From assembly GCA_900316145.1 (NCBI GenBank), contig ONBQ01000043.1:1-34041 (forward strand): DNA of 34,041 nt, read 5' to 3'. A program made the translations under genes and the position numbers. The stretch comes from an uncultured Eubacteriales bacterium. GTDB taxonomy: Bacteria > Bacillota > Clostridia > Lachnospirales > Bianqueaceae. The notes beneath the pieces are model-generated. The model had not been told where the DNA came from. It saw only the letters and a list, made by a program, of their open reading frames with translations, and did no database searches. How positions within the stretch are numbered: position 1 is the stretch's first letter; every line of letters begins with the position of its first letter. Shown here in pieces: positions 7,766 to 15,749 of this stretch.

Positions 7766-9919
7766 TTATTCCTTTTCTTCTTCGGAGGATTCTTCCATAT
7801 CGAGGATATAGAATTCCTCTGTGGTGCTCAGGATCTCCTGATCCTGCGTCACCTGGGCGACCATGATCCGGTCTTCTTCTTCGACCTCTATATCCGGGAC
7901 CATCAGCATCTGCGGCATGATGAATTCCGTATGAGGCACCTGCTTATCATTGATATAGACCAGGCTTCTTTCCGTGAAATTCTCGCCCTTTACGATCAAG
8001 GTCTTGGTATCCATTTTGTAGATCGCGTCCGTGATCAGGATCTCCTCGGTGCCAAACTGAGTATCAGCCTTGGGGTACGGGTTTTTGCCGTTATAGATCA
8101 TACGGTTGCCGTACAGCATGTCATACTCCAACATTTTCAGGTCATCCTGATAGGTCTCGGCATTCGGTTCTTTTTCACGCTGCTGATGAAGCTTCGTAAG
8201 AACACCGTTATCCATACCGATGCGCTCCATGATATAGGCGGAGAGCTGATAAGCCTCCAGATCCTTATCCTGTTGCTGAAGCAGGAAGTTGCTCCACATG
8301 ACATATTCCGTCTGATACAGCGTATCATTGTCCATGTCTTCCGCGTTAAACGCGAAGTCAGGCAGATGATCTCCATACAGGACCAGAACGCAAGGCTCGT
8401 CGCGGTTGGAGAGAGCTGTTGTCAGGTCTCTTAAGAAGGTATCCATCTGCGAGATCTGATTCATGTAATATTCAAATCCCGTGATATCACTTTCTTCCCA
8501 GTCCTCGATGCCGCACTCTTTGATCGAATACTGCTTATAACCTTCCAGTTCTTCTTCCGGATACTTGCCGTGTCCCTGAACCGAGACCGTGTAGACCAGA
8601 TCTTGTCCTTCTGTGGAATCCAGCGCCATAAGGATCTGCTCCGTCAGGATCTTGTCTTTTGCCCATCCCAAGGGGTTGATCTCAACACCTTGCATGTATT
8701 CAATAGATGTGAAGGTATCGAATCCCAGGTTCGGATAAACCTGATTGCGGCGGTAGAAGCTTCCCTTATTATTGTGGATCAGATGACTGACATAGCCCTT
8801 TTCCCTGAGGTTATAGGCCATCGTTTCACAGGTATTGTCCAAAAGGATCGTACTGAAGGGATATTCACCCGGGCCAAAGTAGTCCAGATTCATCCCGGTC
8901 AGGATCTCAAACTCGGTATTGACCGTTCCGGCGCCAAAGGAAGGAACATTCAGATAGCCGCTGGTATAGTTTTCTTTCAGCTCCGTATAATAGGAAACGG
9001 GGTTGCCGGAAAAAGTGAAATTCTTCAGATGATTGGGATCAAAGAAAGATTCAAGCTGCAGGTAGATGATATTCGGTGTAGCCAGAGAGGCTTCCTGTAT
9101 CACTTCTTCCCGCTCTTCCTGCTGGGCCTTTTTCGACTTCTTTTTAGTAGACGTATCTTCGATCCCCAGCATCTTGGCGATATCCTTAACGTTACGAGCT
9201 GAATAGGTGTCCGGTTTTCCAACGCCGCGTACGAAAACGCTTTCCGAGAACATGATGACGAATCCCTGCTGCCGGTAGGCATCTACGATATTGTACACGT
9301 TTCTCAACAAGACTCCGTTCGAGGAAAACAGGAAGGTCAGATACGCCACCGCGCCGGCCAGCGTCACCAGACTGATCGCGCCTTTGACCGGCAGGCGTTT
9401 CCATTTGGGAGACCTGTGGTAACGATGGATCAGCAGCAATATGACCAGAGCGAAAAACGCAATGATCACGATCAGCTGCCAGACCTCCAGATATTGTGAA
9501 ATGATCGATTTCACAGAGCCCAGGACCATGATGTCCGTGAACGAAAACGGTGTGCTGCGGAAGAAAAGAACGATGAAGTTGATAAAGCCCAGCAGCAACC
9601 AGATGGTAGTGATGAGGATCGTTACGAATGTCCGCTTCCGGAAGAATAAAGCGATCGATAAGGTGGCCGCGATGATCAGCGCGTTATAGGCGAACAGGTG
9701 AGGCTTCGTAACCATGAAGGATAAAGCCTTCAGCAAAGAATGACGGCTCAGGATCTCGATCAGCAGATAGCTTACGAAAGCAATGAGCAGAATACCTCCA
9801 ACAGGCCGTTTTTCATACATGGCCGTGATCGGTCCGGTGATCTTCTGGATCTTGCTGCGGACCGGTCCCGGCTGTTTCGGAGTCTTCACCTTTTTAACTT
9901 TTTCTTTTTTATTTTTCAC
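7766..9919 (-). CDS. LTA synthase family membrane sulfatase with C-terminal Ig-like domain
   Basis: Membrane-bound phosphoglycerol transferase/sulfatase-fold enzyme of the LtaS type, 717 residues. The cytoplasmic N-terminus is Lys-rich; five membrane segments occupy about residues 40-215. The extracellular sulfatase domain (about 285-615) carries LQLESFFDP (metal-binding Glu), GAGTVNTEFEILTG (candidate nucleophile Thr) and LYGDHLPD (Asp-His). Residues about 630-700 are an extension with KTLIVKGENFTE and LVYINDK segments, like a TIG/IPT Ig-like domain, which classic LtaS lacks. The start is set at GTG 9919, preceded at 5 bp by GGAGG (9925-9929); the upstream TTG 9931 overlaps that site. It is the last gene of the operon that begins at tsaE. 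The product may polymerise lipoteichoic acid or decorate another glycopolymer; the sequence does not decide. Confidence 0.9.
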   Translation of the reverse strand: MKNKKEKVKKVKTPKQPGPVRSKIQKITGPITAMYEKRPVGGILLIAFVSYLLIEILSRHSLLKALSFMVTKPHLFAYNALIIAATLSIALFFRKRTFVTILITTIWLLLGFINFIVLFFRSTPFSFTDIMVLGSVKSIISQYLEVWQLIVIIAFFALVILLLIHRYHRSPKWKRLPVKGAISLVTLAGAVAYLTFLFSSNGVLLRNVYNIVDAYRQQGFVIMFSESVFVRGVGKPDTYSARNVKDIAKMLGIEDTSTKKKSKKAQQEEREEVIQEASLATPNIIYLQLESFFDPNHLKNFTFSGNPVSYYTELKENYTSGYLNVPSFGAGTVNTEFEILTGMNLDYFGPGEYPFSTILLDNTCETMAYNLREKGYVSHLIHNNKGSFYRRNQVYPNLGFDTFTSIEYMQGVEINPLGWAKDKILTEQILMALDSTEGQDLVYTVSVQGHGKYPEEELEGYKQYSIKECGIEDWEESDITGFEYYMNQISQMDTFLRDLTTALSNRDEPCVLVLYGDHLPDFAFNAEDMDNDTLYQTEYVMWSNFLLQQQDKDLEAYQLSAYIMERIGMDNGVLTKLHQQREKEPNAETYQDDLKMLEYDMLYGNRMIYNGKNPYPKADTQFGTEEILITDAIYKMDTKTLIVKGENFTERSLVYINDKQVPHTEFIMPQMLMVPDIEVEEEDRIMVAQVTQDQEILSTTEEFYILDMEESSEEEKE

Positions 9920-9943
9920 GTCAACCTCCAAAACTGATTTGAA

Positions 9944-12900
9944 TTATTCTATATAGATCGTTGGGCTCTTCAAAAAGCCCGTCCGATGCAGATGGTACTC
10001 GTAGGACCACGCGGTTCCCTCTGTACGCCAGGAATCCGGCCCGAACCAATCCATCGTTTCATCGCAATTATGGACCTGACCAAAGGTATTGATCCGGCTT
10101 CCATATACTTTCAGATGAAGGGTATGGCCTCCCTTTTCTGCCGGAAGAACGACCTGATAGGGAGCAAAGGGCTGATCCTGATACTCTCCATCATCCAGCG
10201 CCGCCGCCCACAAGGGGGCTCTGAACTGGGTCGCTTCAATAGAAAGCTGTCCATCCTGTTCGAGCTCGACCGGGATGTCATAGACCACATTTCCTCCATA
10301 GAACGGCAGTCCCTGATGGCAAAGATCACTGAAGGCAAGTTCTCGGACGGCTTGTCCCAGCACGCAGTGCTGCCCCTGCACCTGCACAGAAAAGTCTCCT
10401 AAAAGGAAGGCGTTTTCAGGGTTGGTCTTGGGCCCGTAGGGGTAAGAGATCAGGATCTTGTGCTGTCCTTTTTTCATCGGAGGAAGGCCGATGGTCTCGA
10501 TCGCCGGATCGACGTACCAGCCGGTCTGATCCATGGAAACAGGCTCTCCATCCACCTGGACCGATGAGTTCTTTCTGTTTTCCAAAGCCAGAGATAACCC
10601 CTCCAGGTCGGTATCGAGTTCGACCGTATAGCTTAGTTCCAGACGATGCTTGTACTCTGGTTCTTCTTCCATTGTCCAGGGCTGCGCGACTTCTTTCTTT
10701 CTGTGCGGATAGCCAAGGATGTCCCGCACCGCGTTATCGATACGCAGGATCTCTTCCTTTGGCATCCACGCACCCTGATCCAAACGGTACCGGGCCATAT
10801 CCAGCAGCAATACGTTGGGTTCCTCCAGCCGGGCCGGGACGATGTCTTCGATCGTCACAGACTGCTTGCGCAAGACTTCGGGATGAAGCGCCGTGATCGC
10901 AGGATCTGCCTGCCTCTCTGTCCCCGGTTCCAGCCGGATCAGCAGACTGTCATGCTCATATACAGAGAATCGTACGATGGTAAAGTCGTTCTCCGCCGCG
11001 TAAGGGATCTGCTGACGCGTTCCACGGATCGTATCATAAAAGACCGGTCTCCATGTTCCCTTGATGCGGATCTCGATAGCCTCTTCCTTGGGCTGGTCCG
11101 GGTCTTCCATCTTGGTACCCCTCGCGACAAACAGCCATCTGTCCCGGCCATCCTCTCGCATCTGATAGAGGAAATGATCCGTATGAACAGAGCGGGACAG
11201 AGAAAGGATCTCAACATCCCGCCAGGGCTCAAGCGCTTCCAGGATCCTGGTCTTGATGAAAGGCACCGTAAGGCACTGTTTTTGAAGAAGAACAGCGCGT
11301 TCCGAAGGGACAGCGTCGACCAGCTTAGGCGCTTCCTGCAGGAAGATCACCTTTCCGCCCGCCTGAACAAAGGCTTCCAGCCGTTCCAATGTGGCAGAAC
11401 GGATGGTCTTGAGCGGAGGAACGACGATGACTTCATACCGCATAGCCCCGGCCGTAAACAAAGCCTCTTCCTTTTGCGCCGGCAGACTGGTCAGCAACGA
11501 TTCGCTGATATAATCAAAGTCCAAAGTATCCAGCAAGAGCATCCGGTTCAGGGCCTGAAACTGTTCATCCATCTCTTCGCGGATCATGCCGGTCTTTTCA
11601 TTGGACCCGAAATACAGCCAATAACTTTCGATGGGATGGATCACGCCGATCCGGACCTTGGCGGTTCCGCGGGTCATCGCAGTGTTGACCCGGGCAAAGT
11701 GATCCTCCACTTTTTTATATTCTTTATACCAAGGAGACTGGAAACCGATGCAGGCGGGATAATCCCGCTTCGCCTCTCCTTCCATGCTCATCCAGGTCAA
11801 GTGGTGTACGCGGGTCGTGACTCCCAAGGCTGCCTGCCAGTCACCCTGCAGCTTATGGCCCCGGAAATCAAAATCCCAGTTCGTAACACCGTACAGTTCA
11901 CTCAGCACACCCGGACAGCCCAGCTGATGGGTGGCACTTTGCGCCTGCTTGGCCGTGGTGTACTCTCTTCTGTCACACAGCATATCGATGCCGGGCAGAC
12001 CAAACCCTCTGTAAGAGCGCATAGCCTCTCCCAGCATGCCCGTCTGGGATTCCAGGGTAGGTTCTTCCATCATGTGACCGGTCAGCATCAGACCATGCTC
12101 CCTGCACCAGGCGCCGATCGTATCCGCGAAACCGGAGGCGAAGCGCTCACACACATGATCATGGTAATGATAGCGGGTCACGCTGATATGACCGTCCTCC
12201 CACTCCCAGAACAGTTCCGGCAGGTGATCAAGGAGGCTCTGCCCATAGGCTTCGGTATAGGTCTCCTCCAGATCATCCGTAAAGGGAATGTTGACGCTTT
12301 GCTCCCGGGAAGGATCTTTTAAGGTCTCTTTACGGGCGAATTGCGGTTCATCAGTGAAGATGGCCGGGATGCTGGTCCCGAAATCATCCTGGAACCATTG
12401 CGCGTAGGTGTCATGCGTGATCCGAAGGAACTTCTCGATCGCACTCTTCTTTAATGTATCCACATAGCTCTTATTGTTATACCATGGTGAACAAGGCGTC
12501 AGATACAAGTAGGCGTACCAATCCGCCTCTTCCTGACCGGACACTCTCTTATAAGAGGAAAGAAAACCGTTTTTCAGCTCTACCTGATAGCGGCCCAGCT
12601 CATAATACTTTCCATACGAAAAATGCGTATCTTTCTGGAAAGGCACTGCCCCTTTTTCCGGGAAAGCCGTAAACATAAGCTTTTTCTGGGCCAGGTCCGG
12701 ATCCTCTGTCACAAGGCCGCCGGCAGCACCCGAAGGCCAGCGATCCTCATCATACAGCCAGTGCAAAAGCCCCTTGGATTTTGCTTCATCCAGCGCCGCC
12801 TGCATCATATGCATGAATTCTTCTCCCAGATAGGGAGTATCCAGACCGGTCCTAACATGGGCGTGATAGCCGCCCATTCCCATCTCCCGGAAGATCCCGA

Positions 12901-13030
12901 CCTGCTTGCGGATGGTCTCCTCCTCCAGATGATGATTCCAGGCCCAGAACGGCGCGCCGCGATAGACACTGGTCGGCTCTTTAAACAGGTCTTCTGAGAA
13001 TCGTTTTTTGCTTTCAGGGTAAAGATCCAT
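9944..13030 (-). CDS. GH106-like alpha-L-rhamnosidase
   Basis: Large glycoside hydrolase, 1028 residues, matching the GH106 alpha-L-rhamnosidase type. The N-terminal TIM-barrel region shows the family blocks PFWAWNHHL, MGGYHAHVRTGL, LYDEDRWPSGAAGG and, further on, FTDEPQF and TGHMMEEPTLESQ. The C-terminal third has beta-sandwich-like sequence (LELSYTVELDTDLEG, KVYGSRINTFGQ). There is no signal peptide, so a cytoplasmic enzyme acting on imported rhamnosides is likely. The start is ATG 13030, five bases after TGGAGGT; the longer frame from 13066 would overlap rimI. It lies 32 bp after rimI and 24 bp before the LTA-synthase-family gene, in the same operon. Family moderately sure; substrate and linkage not shown by sequence. 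Confidence 0.82.
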   Translation of the reverse strand: MDLYPESKKRFSEDLFKEPTSVYRGAPFWAWNHHLEEETIRKQVGIFREMGMGGYHAHVRTGLDTPYLGEEFMHMMQAALDEAKSKGLLHWLYDEDRWPSGAAGGLVTEDPDLAQKKLMFTAFPEKGAVPFQKDTHFSYGKYYELGRYQVELKNGFLSSYKRVSGQEEADWYAYLYLTPCSPWYNNKSYVDTLKKSAIEKFLRITHDTYAQWFQDDFGTSIPAIFTDEPQFARKETLKDPSREQSVNIPFTDDLEETYTEAYGQSLLDHLPELFWEWEDGHISVTRYHYHDHVCERFASGFADTIGAWCREHGLMLTGHMMEEPTLESQTGMLGEAMRSYRGFGLPGIDMLCDRREYTTAKQAQSATHQLGCPGVLSELYGVTNWDFDFRGHKLQGDWQAALGVTTRVHHLTWMSMEGEAKRDYPACIGFQSPWYKEYKKVEDHFARVNTAMTRGTAKVRIGVIHPIESYWLYFGSNEKTGMIREEMDEQFQALNRMLLLDTLDFDYISESLLTSLPAQKEEALFTAGAMRYEVIVVPPLKTIRSATLERLEAFVQAGGKVIFLQEAPKLVDAVPSERAVLLQKQCLTVPFIKTRILEALEPWRDVEILSLSRSVHTDHFLYQMREDGRDRWLFVARGTKMEDPDQPKEEAIEIRIKGTWRPVFYDTIRGTRQQIPYAAENDFTIVRFSVYEHDSLLIRLEPGTERQADPAITALHPEVLRKQSVTIEDIVPARLEEPNVLLLDMARYRLDQGAWMPKEEILRIDNAVRDILGYPHRKKEVAQPWTMEEEPEYKHRLELSYTVELDTDLEGLSLALENRKNSSVQVDGEPVSMDQTGWYVDPAIETIGLPPMKKGQHKILISYPYGPKTNPENAFLLGDFSVQVQGQHCVLGQAVRELAFSDLCHQGLPFYGGNVVYDIPVELEQDGQLSIEATQFRAPLWAAALDDGEYQDQPFAPYQVVLPAEKGGHTLHLKVYGSRINTFGQVHNCDETMDWFGPDSWRTEGTAWSYEYHLHRTGFLKSPTIYIE

Positions 13031-13062
13031 AATAACCTCCATTCCTGAGTGTGACGAAAGGT

Positions 13063-13518
13063 TCACACATGCACTTCTTTCCAGAGAATGTCCGCATCCT
13101 CTTTCGGTTTCTCATAATAACCGGGGCGGATCCCGGCGGAAACAAATCCCACCGACCGGTACAGGTCTCTGGCCGCCTCATTGGACACTCTAACTTCCAG
13201 TGTCTGATAAAGAATGCCCAGCTTGCGGCTTAACTCATCCATTTCCTTCATCATGGCACGGGCAATGCCCATTCGCCTGACATCCCGGCGCACCGCGACA
13301 TTGGTGATGTGCGCCTCGTCAAAGACCTGCCAGAATCCCGCGTAGCCCAGAACTTCCTCTCCCCGGGCGGCGATGATATAATGAGCGCCATGTCCTTCTT
13401 CCAATTCATGAAGCAAAGACTCTCTGGACCATGGCTGAGAAAAACAATCCTGTTCGATGGCCTCGACCTGGTCGATATCCTTTAGCTCCATAGAGCGGAA
13501 AATAATATCATTTTCCAT
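13063..13518 (-). CDS. rimI: Ribosomal-protein-alanine N-acetyltransferase (RimI-like GNAT)
   Basis: GNAT-fold N-acetyltransferase of 151 residues, the normal length of RimI, which acetylates the N-terminal Ala of ribosomal protein bS18. Visible are the N-terminal FRSMELKDIDQVEAIE strand-helix, the SQPWSRESL segment common to RimI, the acetyl-CoA pyrophosphate loop VRRDVRRMGIA and the C-terminal YRSVGFVSAGIRPGYY block. The start codon lies inside the end of tsaB (11-bp overlap), as is common in Bacillota, where rimI travels with the t6A genes. Other protein N-termini are possible substrates. Confidence 0.93.
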   Translation of the reverse strand: MENDIIFRSMELKDIDQVEAIEQDCFSQPWSRESLLHELEEGHGAHYIIAARGEEVLGYAGFWQVFDEAHITNVAVRRDVRRMGIARAMMKEMDELSRKLGILYQTLEVRVSNEAARDLYRSVGFVSAGIRPGYYEKPKEDADILWKEVHV

Positions 13519-14203
13519 GTGCGGCTTCTTTTTCCAGTCTTTCCCGCTCGGCCTGCGGGCGTCTCAAATATTCCACTGTGACCTGATCTGAAGGGACCGG
13601 GCTCACTCCGGAATCAAGCTTTCTTTCCGCGATCCAGCAAAGAGACGCTGCGCGCATCTCTCTCATATGGGCCGGCGCGTCCATGCGTCCTTCAAACGGT
13701 CCGACCGCCTCCTGATCTCCGAGGACCAGGACCTTTTCCTTCTGTTCTTCCAGGAAACTTACCAGGTCCTTAGCCGCGATGGCTCTTGCAGAAAGGACTT
13801 CCGTCAGCCCTCCCCCAACGCTTCTGTAGACGGCTGTATAGACCTGATGTCTGCGCGCGTCCATGACCGGTACGACCAGTCCTTCAAACTCCACCGCTCC
13901 GCAAGCCATCGCCTCCAGCGTAGGCAGCGGAAGGACCGGCTTGTTCCACCCCATGGCCAGGCCTTTCGCGGTGGCTGCTCCGATCCTGAGTCCGGTAAAA
14001 GATCCCGGTCCGTTGGTGAAAGCCACGACATCCAGATCTTCTCCCTTAAGCCCGGACGCTTCCATTACCTGTGCTACCATGGGCATTAAGGTCTGGGAAT
14101 GGGTCAGACCGTTGTTGATATTGTATTCCGCCAAAACGCGGCCCTCCGACATGACGCAGGCGCCGGCTGTCTTGGCAGAGGCTTCAATGGCCAGTATTTT
14201 CAT
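13508..14203 (-). CDS. tsaB: tRNA t6A synthesis protein TsaB
   Basis: Pseudo-enzyme of the ASKHA fold that pairs with TsaD and TsaE to attach threonylcarbamoyl to A37 of ANN-decoding tRNAs. It has 231 residues, the usual size. Family blocks are ILAIEASAKTAG at the N-terminus, NNGLTHSQTLMPM and TNGPGSFTGLRIG. It overlaps tsaE by 20 bp and rimI by 11 bp, so the three are co-translated. ATG 14203 follows AAGGAT. TsaD is not in the window. Confidence 0.96.
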   Translation of the reverse strand: MKILAIEASAKTAGACVMSEGRVLAEYNINNGLTHSQTLMPMVAQVMEASGLKGEDLDVVAFTNGPGSFTGLRIGAATAKGLAMGWNKPVLPLPTLEAMACGAVEFEGLVVPVMDARRHQVYTAVYRSVGGGLTEVLSARAIAAKDLVSFLEEQKEKVLVLGDQEAVGPFEGRMDAPAHMREMRAASLCWIAERKLDSGVSPVPSDQVTVEYLRRPQAERERLEKEAAHGK

Positions 14204-14630
14204 CGTTTCTATCCTTGATCGTTATTCTTCGGAAGTCAGGGCCTTGAGCCGGGATCTTCTCGATGGTGATCCAGACCGCTTCCTCCGGCATATCTTCCCG
14301 CAACTGATCCGCCCACTCGATCAGGCAGACCCCGCCTGCTTCAATGTACTCATCAAACCCGATATCATACAGACTGTCGCTGTCAGGAAGCCGGTAGATG
14401 TCGAAATGATACAGCTTCAACCGTCCGTCATATTCACGTACGATGGTAAAGGTAGGACTGACCACATCTTCCGTGATCGCAAGCCCCTCAGCGAAGCCTT
14501 TCGCAAAAGCTGTTTTGCCGACGCCGAGATCTCCGCAGAGACAAAACACATCTCCCGGGCGGGCGGCGCAGGCCAGCTCAAACGCCAAAGCTTTCGTTTC
14601 TTTTTCACAGCTTGTTTCCTGTATCTTCAC
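14184..14630 (-). CDS. tsaE: tRNA t6A synthesis ATPase TsaE
   Basis: Small P-loop ATPase of 148 residues, the motor of the TsaBDE complex. The Walker A motif GDLGVGKT is at residues 33-40, followed by SPTFTIVREYDG, the YHFDIYRL segment and the C-terminal LIEWADQL motif typical of YjeE/TsaE. The start is set at GTG 14630 because AAAGGAGG lies 7 bp upstream; the in-frame ATG at 14693 lies upstream of the promoter -35 and can be excluded. First gene of the tsaE-tsaB-rimI-rhamnosidase-LtaS-like operon. Confidence 0.95.
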   Translation of the reverse strand: MKIQETSCEKETKALAFELACAARPGDVFCLCGDLGVGKTAFAKGFAEGLAITEDVVSPTFTIVREYDGRLKLYHFDIYRLPDSDSLYDIGFDEYIEAGGVCLIEWADQLREDMPEEAVWITIEKIPAQGPDFRRITIKDRNDENTGH

Positions 14631-14658
14631 TCGCGAGCCTCCTTTCTTCCATCCCATG

Positions 14659-14687
14659 AGTGTATCACAAAGAGTCACAAAATTCAA
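14659..14687 (-). promoter_or_regulatory. Promoter of the tsaE operon
   Basis: Minus strand TTGAAT (14682-14687), 17 bp, TACACT (14659-14664) with a TGA extension before the -10. It lies 28 bp upstream of the GTG start of tsaE. Confidence 0.6.
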
Positions 14688-14735
14688 GGTCATGCCGTCT
14701 CAATTTCAATCTTGAAGTGACTGAACAACAGCCTC

Positions 14736-14764
14736 TTGACACTATCTAAAAAGAGTTATATAAT
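14736..14764 (+). promoter_or_regulatory. Promoter of the FMN riboswitch/ribU transcript
   Basis: TTGACA (14736-14741), 17 bp, TATAAT (14759-14764): both boxes perfect. The aptamer begins about 16 bp downstream. Confidence 0.9.
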
Positions 14765-14780
14765 TTTATAGTAAACGTTT

Positions 14781-14888
14781 CTTCAGGGCAGGGTGTGATC
14801 CCCGACCGGCGGTATAGTCCGCGAACCACCTTGGTGGCCGATCCGGTTAGATTCCGGTACCGACAGTTATAGTCTGGATGAGAGAAGA
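14781..14888 (+). ncRNA. FMN riboswitch (RFN element)
   Basis: The conserved RFN blocks appear in order: TTCAGGGCAGGGTG, CCCGACCGGCGGTATAGTCC, then a variable helix CCACC/GGTGG, ATTCCGGTACCGACAG and AGTCTGGATGAGAGAAG. It binds flavin mononucleotide and lowers expression of the riboflavin transporter gene when FMN is plentiful. Confidence 0.96.
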
Positions 14889-14922
14889 AAGCATTGTTTT
14901 AAGCTGCATTGTTTTTTCTCTG

Positions 14923-14953
14923 CCCGGAAGGATCTCTTCCGGGTCTTTTTATT
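14923..14953 (+). terminator. Riboswitch expression-platform terminator
   Basis: Hairpin CCCGGAAG / CTTCCGGG (arms 14923-14930 and 14936-14943) followed by TCTTTTTATTT. It lies between the aptamer and the ribU ribosome binding site, so FMN control is probably by premature termination. Confidence 0.88.
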
Positions 14954-14994
14954 TCCCTGGACCTACGAAATATTTCATTTTCAGGAGGTTCCTA

Positions 14995-15669
14995 ATGCAA
15001 AACGAAAACACAAAAAGAATGGTCACATTGGCTATGATGGCTGCTTTGGCCTATCTGTTGATGGCTGTCGTCCGTATTCCCATAACGCCGGCTCCCCTGG
15101 TGCTGAAATACGAACCCAAGGACATCATCATCACGATCGCGGGCTTCATCTATGGCCCTCTGTCTGCCTTTCTCGTCTCCTTTGTCGTAACTCTGATCGA
15201 AATGGTTACGGTCAGTGAAACGGGTTGGATCGGCGCGGTCATGAATCTTTTGTCCACTGTCAGCTTTGCCTGTCTGGCCGCTTTCGTTTACAAGAAAAAC
15301 CGCACCCTGAAAGGCGCGGTCATCGGTCTGCTTCTTGGTGTCGTGGCTATGGTCATCGTCATGCTGTTATGGAATTATCTGCTGACGCCCATCTATATGG
15401 GATATCCGCGTGAGGCGGTCGCTGCCATGCTGCCGACGGTTTTTCTTCCCTTTAACCTCATCAAAGGCGGTCTGAACGCAGCCATCACCATGATCCTTTA
15501 CAAGCCGCTTGTCATCACGCTGCGTAAAGCGCATCTGGTACCCGAGTCCTCTCATCTTCCGGAAGACAAGTCAGGCCTTCATCAGATCAGTCCCGGCGTC
15601 ATGATCACCGCTGTGATCTGCCTGATCACGCTGATCCTCTTCGCGCTGGTTCTGGCCGGTAAGCTTTGA
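14995..15669 (+). CDS. ribU: Riboflavin ECF transporter S component RibU
   Basis: Membrane substrate-binding subunit of an energy-coupling-factor transporter for riboflavin, 224 residues. Hydrophobic segments span most of the protein: about residues 12-30, 37-75, 80-100, 108-130, 145-165 and 195-220. The block LKYEPKDIIITIAGFIYGPL and the GxxxG-rich first helix are typical of RibU. The start is ATG 14995, 6 bp after AGGAGG; a longer in-frame start at 14878 lies inside the riboswitch and is excluded. The FMN riboswitch upstream confirms the substrate. The shared ECF ATPases are not in the window. Confidence 0.95.
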   Translation: MQNENTKRMVTLAMMAALAYLLMAVVRIPITPAPLVLKYEPKDIIITIAGFIYGPLSAFLVSFVVTLIEMVTVSETGWIGAVMNLLSTVSFACLAAFVYKKNRTLKGAVIGLLLGVVAMVIVMLLWNYLLTPIYMGYPREAVAAMLPTVFLPFNLIKGGLNAAITMILYKPLVITLRKAHLVPESSHLPEDKSGLHQISPGVMITAVICLITLILFALVLAGKL

Positions 15670-15690
15670 TCGTCTCATTTCTCTTATACA

Positions 15691-15738
15691 AAACAAAAGC
15701 CAGGAAAGAGCATGAACTGCTCTCCTGGCTATTTTGTT
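15691..15738. terminator. Bidirectional intrinsic terminator between ribU and ispH-S1
   Basis: Stem AGCCAGGA-AGAGCA / TGCTCT-CCTGGCT (outer arms 15698-15704 and 15724-15730) with T-rich flanks on both strands (ATTTTGTTT on plus, TTTTGTTTTG on minus). It serves the two convergent genes. Confidence 0.88.
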
Positions 15739-15749
15739 TGGTTTGGGAA

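Noticed and set aside
10646-12322. 558-codon plus-strand open frame inside the rhamnosidase gene
   Set aside because: Antisense shadow; no family motif in the product and no start signals.
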